This document shows, in pieces, positions 38,073-48,715 of a DNA stretch of 64,000 bases. The notes beneath the pieces were generated by a model, which searched no databases, was not told where the DNA came from, and worked only from the letters and a program-made list of their open reading frames with translations. The DNA lies in the NCBI GenBank assembly GCA_003129525.1, contig CP029329.1, forward strand, positions 1,407,501 through 1,471,500. The letters run 5' to 3'. Source of the DNA: Clostridium beijerinckii (GTDB taxonomy: Bacteria > Bacillota > Clostridia > Clostridiales > Clostridiaceae). Positions within the stretch are counted from its first letter, which is position 1. Every line of letters starts with the position of its first letter. The position numbers were made by a program, and so were the translations under genes.

Positions 38073-38489
38073 ATGGATAAAAAGGCGATTATCACTGTTG
38101 ATAGTACTGTCTTAAATGAGGAAGAAGATATGATAGGCGTAGTAACGCCAGGTGATTTTTATAAAACAAAAGACGGGTTTAAAGCAGAATACAACGAAAC
38201 GGAAATTTCAGGAATGGAAGGAACAAAAACTACTATAATAATAAGAAAAAATTCTTTTGATTTAATAAGAGAAGGAACTACTGAAACTAAGATGGAATTT
38301 GAAAATAATAAGAGCACAATATCCTTATATAAAACACCATATGGCGTATTGGATGTTAAGATAGATACTAAAAAGCTTGATATTAATATAAATGAAGATG
38401 GCGGAACTATAAATGCTACTTACTTATTAGAAATAGGAGAACAAACTACATTAAAAACCAAACTAACTATTGATATAAAAGTAAATTAA
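38073..38489 (+). CDS. DUF1934 (YwiB-like) beta-barrel protein
   Basis: 138 aa beta-rich protein of the DUF1934/YwiB family, which has a lipocalin-like fold and no settled function. Recognised from the alternating beta pattern, DFYKTKDGFKAEYNETEISGMEGT (in part) and TPYGVLDVKIDTKKL. Start 38073 after TTGGAGG; the TTG at 38061 is within that site. In Bacillus ywiB stands near argS, rpoE and pyrG; here pyrG follows after one small gene, with argS absent. The 38490-38776 gap contains a long hairpin only. Confidence 0.8.
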   Translation: MDKKAIITVDSTVLNEEEDMIGVVTPGDFYKTKDGFKAEYNETEISGMEGTKTTIIIRKNSFDLIREGTTETKMEFENNKSTISLYKTPYGVLDVKIDTKKLDININEDGGTINATYLLEIGEQTTLKTKLTIDIKVN

Positions 38490-38511
38490 AACTAGACTTG
38501 AGCATATATCC

Positions 38512-38636
38512 CACTCAAATAAGAGGCGTGTATTTGTTGTGATTGCTGAGGATTTAGATGTGAATTTCTACTAAAGAAATATCTACATCTAAATTACTTC
38601 AACAATACTTTAGAAAAACAAGCCTCTTATTTCTAG
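38512..38636. repeat. about 120-bp nested inverted repeat
   Basis: Outer arms AAATAAGAGGC and GCCTCTTATTT; inner arms TTAGATGT and ACATCTAA; innermost ATTTCT and AGAAAT. Together they form one long, interrupted hairpin between DUF1934 and the next gene. It could be a terminator for the former, a small RNA or a MITE-like element. Confidence 0.7.
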
Positions 38637-38776
38637 TTTTCGAATATATCAAAAGTGTAAGAGTTTGGGCAGGTATTACAAAATACTTTATTTAGAAATC
38701 TATATTTCAATACATAATAAAAGCAGAGTGATTAAATTTTGAGGTGGTGGACATAATTTAAATAGGAGGAATAGAT

Positions 38777-39082
38777 ATGCAAACTAAATTAAAATATGTA
38801 AAAATATTAGAAAATATATGTAAGTATTATGGGATTGATGAAGATGGATTTATTGAATTATTAAAAAATAGAGATAATAAATATATATTACTACTAATTT
38901 TGAAAAATAATCATTGCTTAGAAGTTGATAAAATTAAAGAAATATTTAATGTAAAGACATCTAAAAGTATAAGCAGTAGCTTGAGATTAGCAGAAGAAAA
39001 ATTATTAGTAAATAGATTTTTCAGACAAAAGTATTTTGAATTAGAAAATAATATAGAAAAAAGTGAAATGACTAATTTGTAA
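38777..39082 (+). CDS. small uncharacterised protein upstream of pyrG
   Basis: 101 aa, charged and predicted all-helical; no family recognised with confidence. The middle section (NHCLEVDKIKEIFNVKTSKS) then SISSSLRLAEEKLL could form a helix-turn-helix. Good AGGAGG site at 38764. It occupies the place that rpoE (RNA polymerase delta subunit) has in Bacillus, directly before pyrG, but lacks the acidic C-terminal tail of delta. Real coding is supported by the ribosome site and clean codon use. Confidence 0.65.
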   Translation: MQTKLKYVKILENICKYYGIDEDGFIELLKNRDNKYILLLILKNNHCLEVDKIKEIFNVKTSKSISSSLRLAEEKLLVNRFFRQKYFELENNIEKSEMTNL

Positions 39083-39218
39083 AAAAAGATAGATATTAAG
39101 GTAAAGATGTGATATTATAATATTTATGTTATTTAGAAACACAAATAACCCATAATATATTTTATGAGGTGATATATATCATATCATGATTTGATAATTA
39201 AGTCAATACTAATATTAA

Positions 39219-40850
<1,632 letters not shown>

Positions 40851-40916
40851 ATTAAAATAAATTTGTCTTATGATGAAATTTAATATATAATAGGCTTGAA
40901 TATAGCAATTCACATG

Positions 40917-40952
40917 AACTGGTAAGTTTATCTTAATGATTTACCAGTTCAA
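40917..40952. other. palindrome after pyrG
   Basis: GAACTGGTAA and TTACCAGTTC around a 16-base loop; no T-run follows on either side, so its function is open. The remainder of 40851-41231 is AT-rich with one R1 half-copy. Confidence 0.5.
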
Positions 40953-40990
40953 AATTATATGTAATTATAAAGAACAAATTATGACTTCTA

Positions 40991-41045
40991 GGTATATGAT
41001 CAAATTAGACTAGAATCATACTTGTTATTTTAAAAATATATCTAA
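40991..41045. repeat. R1 half-copy (right end) upstream of rho
   Basis: ACTAGAATCATACTTGTTAT followed by TTTAAAAATATATCT is an inverted version of the R1 end. Confidence 0.5.
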
Positions 41046-41231
41046 TATCAATACTTAGGTATATGTTAAATTAAGTAAAAGGTAATAAGCTTATAAATAG
41101 CATTACTTAAGCATTCTGAAATATAATCTCACATCTAATTATCTTGCTATTAAAATTTCCGATATATATAGAAAAAATAATAAAAGAATTGATATTTATA
41201 GATATATAATCTATAAATTGGAGGTGCAAAC

Positions 41232-42842
41232 TTGATAAAACAAGAATATGAAAGCATGACTTTAACGAGTTTAAAAGACATTGCTAAAAATTTAGGTGTT
41301 AAAAATATATCTAAATATAAAAAGAGTGAATTAATAGAAGAAATATTGAAGACTCCTGTTAATTTTGTGAAAAAAGATGGTGTGATATTAAAAGAAAATA
41401 TAGCTCCTAAAATTGTAGAAAAACCTGAAAGAAAAGAATTGATACCTAATACAACAGTAAAACCTGAAAGAAAAGAACTGATACCAAATACAATTGTAAA
41501 AGCTGAAAGAAAAGAATTGATACCAAATACAACAGTAAAACCTGAAAGAAAAGAATTGATACCGAATACAACAGTAAAACCTGAAAGAAAAGAATTAATA
41601 CCAAATACAACAGTAAAAAGAGATAGTAATGAATTTTCAAGACCAACTAATAATATAGACGGAAATACAGCAACTACTGATGCTGAAAACATAGAAAAAA
41701 AAGAACAATTAAAAGAAATGATAGATGAATCTGATGTTGAAAAAGGGATTTTAGAAATTTTAGAAAATAATAGTTTTGGTTTTTTAAGATGTAAAAATTA
41801 CTTGACTAGCAGTGAAGATATTTATGTTTCTCCATCTCAAATTAGAAGGTTTAATTTAAGAACAGGGGATGAGGTCGAAGGTAAGGTAAGACGAGCAAAA
41901 GAAACTGAGAAATTTAAGGCACTTTTATTTGTTCAAAAAGTTAATGGAGAACATCCAGAAAAGGCAGCAGGTAGAAAATCATTTGAAACTTTAACACCTA
42001 TATATCCTAAGGAAAGACTTAGATTAGAAACGTCTAATAGAAATGATTTATCATCTAGATTGATGGATATAATTTGTCCAATAGGTAAAGGACAAAGAGG
42101 GCTAATAGTAGCACCGCCTAAAGCAGGAAAAACCACTTTGTTAAAAAAGGTAGCTCAAAATATATCTATAAATTATCCTGATATTAAATTAATAGTATTA
42201 CTTATAGACGAAAGACCAGAAGAAGTTACTGATATGAAGAGATCTATAAATGGAGATGTAGTTTATTCCACCTTTGATGAAGAACCACAAAACCATGCTA
42301 AGGTAGCTCAAATGGTTCTAGAAAGAGCTAAGAGAATGGTCGAACAAGGGAAAGATGTTTTCATTCTTATGGATAGTATAACTAGGTTATCAAGAGCTTA
42401 TAACTTAACAATAAATCCAACCGGTAGAACATTATCTGGTGGACTTGATCCAGGTGCACTTATAATGCCTAAAAAGTTCTTTGGAGCAGCAAGAAATATT
42501 GAAGAAGGTGGAAGCTTGACAATACTTGCAACTGCACTTGTAGACACAGGTTCAAGAATGGATGATATGATATTTGAGGAATTTAAGGGAACAGGGAACA
42601 TGGAAGTTCATTTAGATAGAAGATTACAAGAAAGAAGAATCTTCCCAGCTATAGATATATATAAATCAGGAACTAGAAAAGAAGACTTAATTGTATCTAA
42701 AGAAGAATTAGAAGTATCATTTGCCATCAGAAAAACAATGTATAGAGATGGAAATGGAGACAATGTTACAGAGAACCTTATTAATATGTTGTCTAAAAAT
42801 ATTGATAACAAAGAATTTATAAATACTTACTTGAAAAAATAG
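41232..42842 (+). CDS. rho: transcription termination factor Rho with repeat-containing insertion
   Basis: Hexameric RNA helicase for Rho-dependent termination. Order: Rho_N SAP-like domain (6-45, [20 protein letters not shown]), an insertion (about 50-165) holding five tandem 13-residue repeats [13 protein letters not shown] (residues 64-128), cold-shock RNA-binding domain (about 172-240, [20 protein letters not shown]), and the RecA-type motor with [12 protein letters not shown] (Walker A, about 296-307), Walker B and the Q-loop. 536 aa. TTG start after GGAGGTG. The repeats are near-identical at DNA level and likely vary between strains. Confidence 0.97.
   Translation: MIKQEYESMTLTSLKDIAKNLGVKNISKYKKSELIEEILKTPVNFVKKDGVILKENIAPKIVEKPERKELIPNTTVKPERKELIPNTIVKAERKELIPNTTVKPERKELIPNTTVKPERKELIPNTTVKRDSNEFSRPTNNIDGNTATTDAENIEKKEQLKEMIDESDVEKGILEILENNSFGFLRCKNYLTSSEDIYVSPSQIRRFNLRTGDEVEGKVRRAKETEKFKALLFVQKVNGEHPEKAAGRKSFETLTPIYPKERLRLETSNRNDLSSRLMDIICPIGKGQRGLIVAPPKAGKTTLLKKVAQNISINYPDIKLIVLLIDERPEEVTDMKRSINGDVVYSTFDEEPQNHAKVAQMVLERAKRMVEQGKDVFILMDSITRLSRAYNLTINPTGRTLSGGLDPGALIMPKKFFGAARNIEEGGSLTILATALVDTGSRMDDMIFEEFKGTGNMEVHLDRRLQERRIFPAIDIYKSGTRKEDLIVSKEELEVSFAIRKTMYRDGNGDNVTENLINMLSKNIDNKEFINTYLKK
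41421..41615 (+). repeat. five 39-bp in-frame tandem repeats in rho
   Basis: Units start at 41421, 41460, 41499, 41538 and 41577, each beginning AAACCTGAAAGAAAAGAA (the third has GCT for CCT). They encode [13 protein letters not shown] with small changes (TIV at the end of unit 2, KAERK in unit 3). Confidence 0.95.
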
Positions 42843-42922
42843 TATAAGAAATATAAAAGAAAATAACGAATCTAAGATGTAATGTATAGTATACTGATTT
42901 GTTATTTTTATTAAAATATGCT
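42843..42922. repeat. short R1 element after rho
   Basis: The left arm AATATAAAAGAAAATAACGAATC and the right arm GATTTGTTATTTTTATTAAA are inverted, with a 26-base centre containing GTATAGTATAC. About 80 bp, the most compact copy in the window. Confidence 0.6.
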
Positions 42923-42929
42923 TTATATA

Positions 42930-42973
42930 ATGAAAAGATGACCATTAAGAGTTTGTTGGTCATCTTTTCATTT
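42930..42973. terminator. bidirectional terminator between rho and the glycosyltransferase gene
   Basis: AATGAAAAGATGACCA and TGGTCATCTTTTCATT form a perfect 16-bp stem with loop TTAAGAGTTTGT. It overlaps the stop codon of the convergent gene. Confidence 0.9.
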
Positions 42974-44074
42974 TGGTGAGATTAAATTATTTGCTATATC
43001 AACAATCTTTGTTAACGAGTAGGTTGAAGATAATAATTTAAGGTTAAGTTTCATTTTAGATAATTCATCTGGATTTTTTATTAAATAATTTACTGTTTCA
43101 TTAATTTTATTTAAATCTTTAACGTGTATAGAGTATCCTTTAGTAGTAAGAAAATCTATATTTTCATTTTCTTGACCAGGGATAGCAAAGGGAATAATCA
43201 ATGGAATGTTTTTAACTATGGATTCTGTAACAGTTAAACCACCAGGCTTTGATATTATTACATCACAATAATCCATTAAATAAGATATATCTTTAGTGAA
43301 ACCTAATATATGAAGTTTCTTATTTTTAAATTGATTATTATTACAATATTTTGTTAGCTTATTTTTTAAATGATCATTTTTACCACAAACTATTGTAATT
43401 CGCAGTTTATTTGGATTCTTTAATAACTCTTTTAGAACTATAAATATAGTATTTAATCCAAGACTTCCACTCATAAGTAACAAATTAAAATACTCATCAT
43501 CCTTTAAACCATCAAGAGATGTAACTTCTGTATAAAATTTGCTGTTTATAGGAATACCTGCAGGATATATATTGTCAGGGTTAATATTTCTATCTATTAA
43601 TGATTGTTTAGTGTAATCACTTCCGGTAATATAAGCATCAACATAAGAATCTACATATATATAATGAGCTTTAAAATCTGTAACTATTAAAATAAAAGGT
43701 ATTTTTAATCCGTGTTTTTTTAAATCAGAAATTACACTAATGCTAAGAGCGTGGGTGGCAACAATTACATCAGGTTTAATTTCATCTATTAGCTTTGAAA
43801 TTTTTTTCTTTGCAAGAAAAAAAGGAAGCTTCAATAAATTATTAGTTAATTTTATATCGGTTAGCTTATAAAACAATCCGTAAAACTTTGGAAATTTCGA
43901 AGCTAAAAGTTCATATCCAATTACAATTACATCATTAAGAATTTTACTATTTTTAGCTAGAAAATCAATTTTTATGATTTTATAACCATCATTTTCAAAA
44001 GATTCAGCTACCGAAGAAGCAGCTTGATTGTGTCCCTGTCCTGTAGATGTTGTTAAAATTAAAACTTTTTTCAT
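42968..44074 (-). CDS. MGDG-synthase/UgtP-like glycolipid glycosyltransferase
   Basis: 368 aa GT-B enzyme of family 28: diacylglycerol sugar transfer at the inner membrane face is the common activity. Features: LTTSTGQGHNQAASSV near the N-terminus (glycine loop with the HNQAA signature of this group), VATHALSISV, the YPAGIPI acceptor/donor hinge (about 195) and PGGLTVTES near 280 for sugar nucleotide binding. The start is taken at ATG 44074; GTG at 44083 is possible. The ribosome site is weak. Whether the sugar is glucose or galactose cannot be told. Confidence 0.85.
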   Translation of the reverse strand: MKKVLILTTSTGQGHNQAASSVAESFENDGYKIIKIDFLAKNSKILNDVIVIGYELLASKFPKFYGLFYKLTDIKLTNNLLKLPFFLAKKKISKLIDEIKPDVIVATHALSISVISDLKKHGLKIPFILIVTDFKAHYIYVDSYVDAYITGSDYTKQSLIDRNINPDNIYPAGIPINSKFYTEVTSLDGLKDDEYFNLLLMSGSLGLNTIFIVLKELLKNPNKLRITIVCGKNDHLKNKLTKYCNNNQFKNKKLHILGFTKDISYLMDYCDVIISKPGGLTVTESIVKNIPLIIPFAIPGQENENIDFLTTKGYSIHVKDLNKINETVNYLIKNPDELSKMKLNLKLLSSTYSLTKIVDIANNLISPK

Positions 44075-44106
44075 GAAAGTCACTCATTTCCACTGTATTA
44101 TACTAA

Positions 44107-44196
44107 ATAGTTTATCATATTTAGCATATCATTTAAATATGATAAACTATTAATATTTAGCATATCATTTAAATATGATAAACTATTAATATTTAG
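44107..44196. repeat. 36-bp tandem duplication with internal palindrome
   Basis: The unit from CATATCATTTAAATATGATA to TTAATATTTAG occurs exactly twice (44125-44160 and 44161-44196). TAGTTTATCATATTTA and TAAATATGATAAACTA are inverted copies, so the repeats form alternative hairpins. Confidence 0.85.
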
Positions 44197-44222
44197 TTAA
44201 TTTAACCATTAATAAATTATTA

Positions 44223-44325
44223 ATATATATATTGCAATTATCAATGTTCAATACTCAATTATAACTAGAATTATTATATTATTTTTGAAATTGACAAGAA
44301 ATAATTATTTTTTCAACATATATAG
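44223..44325. repeat. dispersed repeat family R2, copy 2
   Basis: Shares GCAATTATCAAT, CAATACTCAAT, TATAACTAGAATT, TTTTTGAAATTGA and AATAATTATTTTT in the same order with 12392-12499, and the right end CAACATATATA. Confidence 0.8.
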
Positions 44326-44460
44326 CTAAATTAACTAAATAATTACCAAGAATAAAGGTTTAGTTATATTATTCTGAATTAAAAAATCATTGGAATTTTG
44401 ACTACTTTAATAAATAAAGAAAAATTTTCATTTACACATCTATATATTCACAAATTCAAA

Positions 44461-44486
44461 GAAAAAGGGAAAGACAATGTCTTTCC
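44461..44486 (-). terminator. terminator of rpmE
   Basis: On the minus strand, GGGAAAGAC ATT GTCTTTCCC is followed by TTTTTC. Confidence 0.9.
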
Positions 44487-44495
44487 CCAAATTTC

Positions 44496-44705
44496 TTACT
44501 TTTCATCAAGGTTGAATCTCTTTTTAAACTTATCAACTCTTCCGCCGATGTCAAGGATTTTTTGTTTACCAGTGAAGAATGGGTGGCATTTAGAGCATAT
44601 TTCAACTTTTAGTTCTTCTTTAACAGAACCAGTAGTGAAAGTGTTTCCACATGCACACTTAACCACTGCGTCTGTGTGGTATTCAGGATGTATGCCTTCT
44701 CTCAT
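44496..44705 (-). CDS. rpmE: ribosomal protein bL31, zinc-binding form
   Basis: 69 aa protein of the large ribosomal subunit. [20 protein letters not shown] is the typical start and [13 protein letters not shown] the central motif. Cysteines at 17, 19, 37 and 40 make this the zinc (C+) type. It has AAAGAGGTG upstream and its own terminator. In Bacillus rpmE also lies between rho and tdk, but here it points the opposite way. Confidence 0.97.
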   Translation of the reverse strand: MREGIHPEYHTDAVVKCACGNTFTTGSVKEELKVEICSKCHPFFTGKQKILDIGGRVDKFKKRFNLDEK

Positions 44706-44924
44706 TATTTTTCACCTCTTTCAATTATATAAACTTATGTTAATTATTCAATAACAACCATTAAATTATAGCATAGTCGATTTTTAGCGTCAATAATAAA
44801 TTGTAGAATTTAAAGACTAAAGTATAATGTGTCTAAAATAGAATCAATAATATAAAAATATCTTTTTATGCTGAGTATTAAATGATATAATCGAATATGA
44901 TACCTAAAAGGAGCGGATTTAGGA

Positions 44925-45521
44925 ATGAGTAAATTATATTTTAGATACGGCGCTATGAATTCTGGTAAGTCAACTCATTTAATGCAAGTTGCTTATAATT
45001 ATGAAGAGCGTGGAATGAAAGTGATTATTTTAAAACCTAAGGTTGACAATAAAGGTGGAGATACGCTTGTATCTAGGCTGGGGGTAAAAAGGCAAGCAGA
45101 TTTGTTGATTTTAGAAGATGATAATATTTTTGAAATAATTGATAACTATGCAAAAGCAAATAAAAGAATAGATTGTATATTGGTGGATGAAGTTCAATTT
45201 ATGAAAAGTACTCAAATAGATCAATTATTTGAAATTGCAGTTAAAATTAATATACCTATTATATGTTATGGACTTAGAACTGATTTTAAAAGAGATGGCT
45301 TTGAAGGTAGCACAAGGTTATTGTTATTAGCTCATAGTATAGAAGAAATGAAAACAATATGTTCATGTGGTAAAAAAGCTATATTTAATGGAAGAAAAAT
45401 AAATGATAAGTTTGTATTTGAAGGAGAACAAATTGCAATTGACGAGCAAGATGATGTAAAATATGAATCATTATGTGGAGATTGTTATTACAAATATACA
45501 GAAAATAATATAAGAGAGTAA
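44925..45521 (+). CDS. tdk: thymidine kinase
   Basis: Phosphorylates thymidine to dTMP in the salvage pathway. Class II thymidine kinase of 198 aa: P-loop GAMNSGKST (9-17), Walker B-like VDEVQFM, the lasso region FEGSTRLL and a structural zinc site formed by CSCG and CGDC. Ribosome site AAGGAG. The DUF1385-PrmC gene begins within 12 bases of the stop, so they share an operon with prfA. Confidence 0.96.
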   Translation: MSKLYFRYGAMNSGKSTHLMQVAYNYEERGMKVIILKPKVDNKGGDTLVSRLGVKRQADLLILEDDNIFEIIDNYAKANKRIDCILVDEVQFMKSTQIDQLFEIAVKINIPIICYGLRTDFKRDGFEGSTRLLLLAHSIEEMKTICSCGKKAIFNGRKINDKFVFEGEQIAIDEQDDVKYESLCGDCYYKYTENNIRE

Positions 45522-45533
45522 GTGATTTTATTA

Positions 45534-47303
45534 ATGAAAAGATGTGATGTTGGAGGTCAAGCTGTTATAGAAGGCGTTATGATGCGAGGAAGTAAAAGTC
45601 TTGCAACAGCTGTTAGAACTCCCAAAGGGAATATAGAAATAGATTTCAAAGATAATAAATCTATAACAAAAAAATATCCAATATTAAATATACCTTTTCT
45701 TAGAGGCTTTTTTGTTTTGATAGATTCAATGAAAATTGGAATGGAATCATTAAATTATTCAGCTGCATTTCTAGATGAAGAAATAGAGGAACCTTCAAAA
45801 TTTGAAGTATGGTTAGATAATAAATTTGGAGACAAAGTTAATGATATATTAATGGGTATAACTATGTTTTTTTCATTTATTTTTTCGATTGGACTTTTTG
45901 TTGCATTGCCAACAAGCATAGCATCAATTTTTAAGAATACTGGGGTTTCTAGTGTTATGTTAAATTTAATTGAGGCAGCTATAAGGATAACAATTCTTAT
46001 ATTATATATGTTTCTAATAAGCAAAATGAAAGATATATATAGGGTTTTTCAATATCATGGTGCTGAACATAAAACAATATTTTGTTATGAATCCATGGAA
46101 GAATTAACTGTAGAAAACGTGAAGAAGCAATCAAGATTACATCCGAGATGTGGAACAAACTTTTTATTCCTAGTAATGTTTGTTAGTATTGCAATATTTT
46201 CTTTTACTGGTTGGGGTGGAATTTTGGAAAGATTAGCACTTAGAATAATACTAATACCAGTAGTTACAGGGATTAGCTATGAACTTATAAAATGGCTTGG
46301 GAAAAATGATGGGATGTTAGCTAAAATAATAGCATATCCAGGGCTCAAATTACAATTGTTAACGACCAAAGAACCGGATGAGTCACAAATTGAAGTTGCT
46401 ATTGCATCTTTAAAGGCAGCAGAAGGAATCGAAGATTCTAATAAGAAGATTGAAGAATTAATAAATACAGGTACAGCTACATTAAAAGAAAATGGAATTG
46501 ATACAGCAAGATTAGATGCAGAACTATTATTAGGAAGTGTAATTGAAAAGAATAGAGTATATTTAATTACACATAGAGAAGAAGAAGTTAGCATGGAATG
46601 TACTAAAAAGTATTTTGACTTAATTGAAAAGAGAAGAAATAAAATGCCAGTTAAGTATATTTTAAATAAGTGCGAGTTTATGGGGATTGATTTCTATGTT
46701 GAGGAAGGTGTCTTAATTCCTAGAGGTGATACAGAAATATTAGTTGAAGAAGTGCTTAAAAATATACTGGAAGATGAAGAAAAACATATATGTGATTTGT
46801 GTTGTGGCTCAGGTGCTATTGGGATAGCATTAGCTCATTTAAGGAAGAATATAAAAGTTGATTTGATAGATAATTATCCTATTCCAGAAAAAGTTTCAAT
46901 AATAAATATAAAAGAAAATAATTTGGAAAATAGAGTTTCATTTATAAAAAGTGATTTATTAGAAAAGGCTATAGAAAATAAAAATAGTTATGACATAATA
47001 GTTTCAAATCCTCCATATATAGAAGAAGAAGAAATAGAAAATCTTATGGATGATGTTAAAAAGTATGAACCTCATACAGCTCTAAATGGAGGAATAGACG
47101 GATTAGATTTTTATAAGAAAATAATTAAGCAAAGTCAAGCGACATTAAAGAATAATGGAATATTAGCATTTGAAATAGGATATAATCAAGCAGAAGAAGT
47201 AAGATTATTGATGAAAGAAAGTAATTTTACAAATGTAAAAGTAATTAAGGATTTTGCTAGCCTTGATAGAGTTGTAATTGGATTTAAGGCAGGATTTTTG
47301 TAG
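45534..47303 (+). CDS. prmC: DUF1385 membrane protein fused to PrmC release-factor methyltransferase
   Basis: 589 aa. The N-terminal part (1-300) is a complete DUF1385 (YqhQ-type) membrane protein: VGGQAVIEGVMMRG (6-19), hydrophobic segments near 105-135, 140-165 and 205-240, and the signature FQYHGAEHKTIF. The C-terminal part (about 305-589) is PrmC/HemK, which methylates the Gln of the GGQ motif in release factors: VLIPRGDTEILVEE, DLCCGSGAIGIAL and the catalytic NPPY (about 492-495). No stop or frameshift separates them, so it is a fusion. ATG 45534 fits the DUF1385 consensus; GTG at 45522 is an alternative. prfA, its substrate, follows. Confidence 0.92.
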   Translation: MKRCDVGGQAVIEGVMMRGSKSLATAVRTPKGNIEIDFKDNKSITKKYPILNIPFLRGFFVLIDSMKIGMESLNYSAAFLDEEIEEPSKFEVWLDNKFGDKVNDILMGITMFFSFIFSIGLFVALPTSIASIFKNTGVSSVMLNLIEAAIRITILILYMFLISKMKDIYRVFQYHGAEHKTIFCYESMEELTVENVKKQSRLHPRCGTNFLFLVMFVSIAIFSFTGWGGILERLALRIILIPVVTGISYELIKWLGKNDGMLAKIIAYPGLKLQLLTTKEPDESQIEVAIASLKAAEGIEDSNKKIEELINTGTATLKENGIDTARLDAELLLGSVIEKNRVYLITHREEEVSMECTKKYFDLIEKRRNKMPVKYILNKCEFMGIDFYVEEGVLIPRGDTEILVEEVLKNILEDEEKHICDLCCGSGAIGIALAHLRKNIKVDLIDNYPIPEKVSIINIKENNLENRVSFIKSDLLEKAIENKNSYDIIVSNPPYIEEEEIENLMDDVKKYEPHTALNGGIDGLDFYKKIIKQSQATLKNNGILAFEIGYNQAEEVRLLMKESNFTNVKVIKDFASLDRVVIGFKAGFL

Positions 47304-47307
47304 CTAC

Positions 47308-47364
47308 TTAGAATAATGTTAGCAGTTAGATGTTTAATCTGACTTGTTATTTTTGAATATTACG
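47308..47364. repeat. R1 half-copy upstream of prfA
   Basis: ATCTGACTTGTTATTTTTGA then ATATTA is the inverted R1 end; the left arm (ACTTAGAATAATGTTAGCAG) is degenerate. Confidence 0.5.
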
Positions 47365-47415
47365 CAAAATGTGATATAATGTAGAAATATGAAAAATGAA
47401 GTACGGAGTGATTAA

Positions 47416-48498
47416 ATGTTATTAGATAGATTAGAATTTATAGAGAATAAATATGATGAATTATCAGTTAAAATTGGCGATCCATCAATTATGCAAAATC
47501 AAAATGAATGGAGAAAGCTTTGTAAAGAGCATTCTGATTTGGAAATTATAGTAAATAGCTATAGGGAGTATAAAAAAGTAACTGAAGATTTAAAAGCTAA
47601 TAAGGAAATGTTAAATGGTGAAAATGACAGAGAAATGAGAGAAATGTTAAATGAAGAAATAACTGATCTCACAAATAGAGAAGCTGAACTAGAAAATGAA
47701 ATACAAATTTTATTACTACCTAAAGATCCTAATGATGATAAGAATGTATTTGTTGAAATCAGAGGAGGTGCAGGTGGTGAAGAAGCAGCATTATTTGCAT
47801 ATAGTTTGTTTAGAATGTTTACAAGATATGCAGAAACTCAAAGGTGGGTTGTAGAGATCATGAGTTTGAATGAAACAGATCTTGGTGGATTTAAAGAAGT
47901 TGTATTTATGATTAAAGGTAATGGAGCTTATTCTAAATTAAAATATGAAAGTGGAGTTCATAGAGTTCAAAGAGTTCCGGATACTGAATCAAGTGGAAGA
48001 ATTCATACATCAACAGTTACAGTAGCAGTGTTACCAGAAGTTGATGACGTTGAAATAGAAATTGCAGATAAGGATGTTAGAATAGATGTATTTAGAGCTT
48101 CAGGAAATGGAGGACAATGCGTTAATACTACAGATTCAGCTGTTAGAATTACTCATTTACCTACAGGACTTGTAGTTTCATGTCAAGATGAAAAATCACA
48201 ATTAAAAAATAAAGAAAAAGCTATGAAAGTTTTAAAATCAAGGCTTTATGAAGCAGCAGAAAAAGAAAGATCAGCAGGAATAGCTGAAGATAGAAAGAGT
48301 CAAGTTGGAACTGGAGACAGAAGTGAAAGAATTAGAACATACAATTATCCACAAGGAAGAGTTACTGACCATAGAATAGGATTAACTTTATATAAGCTAG
48401 AATCATTTTTAAGTGGAGATCTTGATGAGATGATAAATTCACTTATAACATCAGATCAAGCTGAGAAAATGAAACTTATGGGAAATACACAAATGTAA
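47416..48498 (+). CDS. prfA: peptide chain release factor 1
   Basis: Recognises UAA/UAG and triggers peptide release. 360 aa. The stop-codon reading tripeptide region reads [13 protein letters not shown] (PxT form), and the GGQ motif is at 232-234 within [15 protein letters not shown]; Gln234 is the target of the PrmC domain encoded just upstream. C-terminal [18 protein letters not shown] is typical for RF1. Ribosome site ACGGAGTG. It is followed by a weak terminator. Confidence 0.97.
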   Translation: MLLDRLEFIENKYDELSVKIGDPSIMQNQNEWRKLCKEHSDLEIIVNSYREYKKVTEDLKANKEMLNGENDREMREMLNEEITDLTNREAELENEIQILLLPKDPNDDKNVFVEIRGGAGGEEAALFAYSLFRMFTRYAETQRWVVEIMSLNETDLGGFKEVVFMIKGNGAYSKLKYESGVHRVQRVPDTESSGRIHTSTVTVAVLPEVDDVEIEIADKDVRIDVFRASGNGGQCVNTTDSAVRITHLPTGLVVSCQDEKSQLKNKEKAMKVLKSRLYEAAEKERSAGIAEDRKSQVGTGDRSERIRTYNYPQGRVTDHRIGLTLYKLESFLSGDLDEMINSLITSDQAEKMKLMGNTQM

Positions 48499-48511
48499 TA
48501 AAATACTCAAG

Positions 48512-48540
48512 AAAGCCTTGCATTAATTATGTAAGGCTTT
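48512..48540 (+). terminator. weak terminator of prfA
   Basis: AAAGCCTTGCAT and ATGTAAGGCTTT form a stem around TAATT; no T-run follows because an R1 repeat begins immediately. Confidence 0.55.
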
Positions 48541-48582
48541 AGGCATATTCAAAATAACAAGTCAATATACTAGTCTATTTTA
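48541..48582. repeat. R1 half-copy after prfA
   Basis: AGGCATATTCAAAATAACAA then GTCAATATACTAG, one of the best matches to the R1 end consensus. A possible degenerate right arm lies near 48635-48660. Confidence 0.65.
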
Positions 48583-48715
48583 TGAGGTATTATAATATCA
48601 TGTTCTCACAATAGATAAACTATTAAATATATTGAATTGATATTTTAAAATATACATTATATCTTTAGATCGATATTTTCTTTCATATTTCTTAAAAGTA
48701 ATTGGGGGATTGAAT

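Noticed and set aside
41150..41692. 180-codon minus-strand frame with repeated [13 protein letters not shown]
   Set aside because: It is the antisense shadow of the rho tandem repeats; rho itself is unmistakable.
44398..44754. 118-codon plus-strand frame opposite rpmE
   Set aside because: Antisense to the clear L31 gene and lacking a ribosome site.
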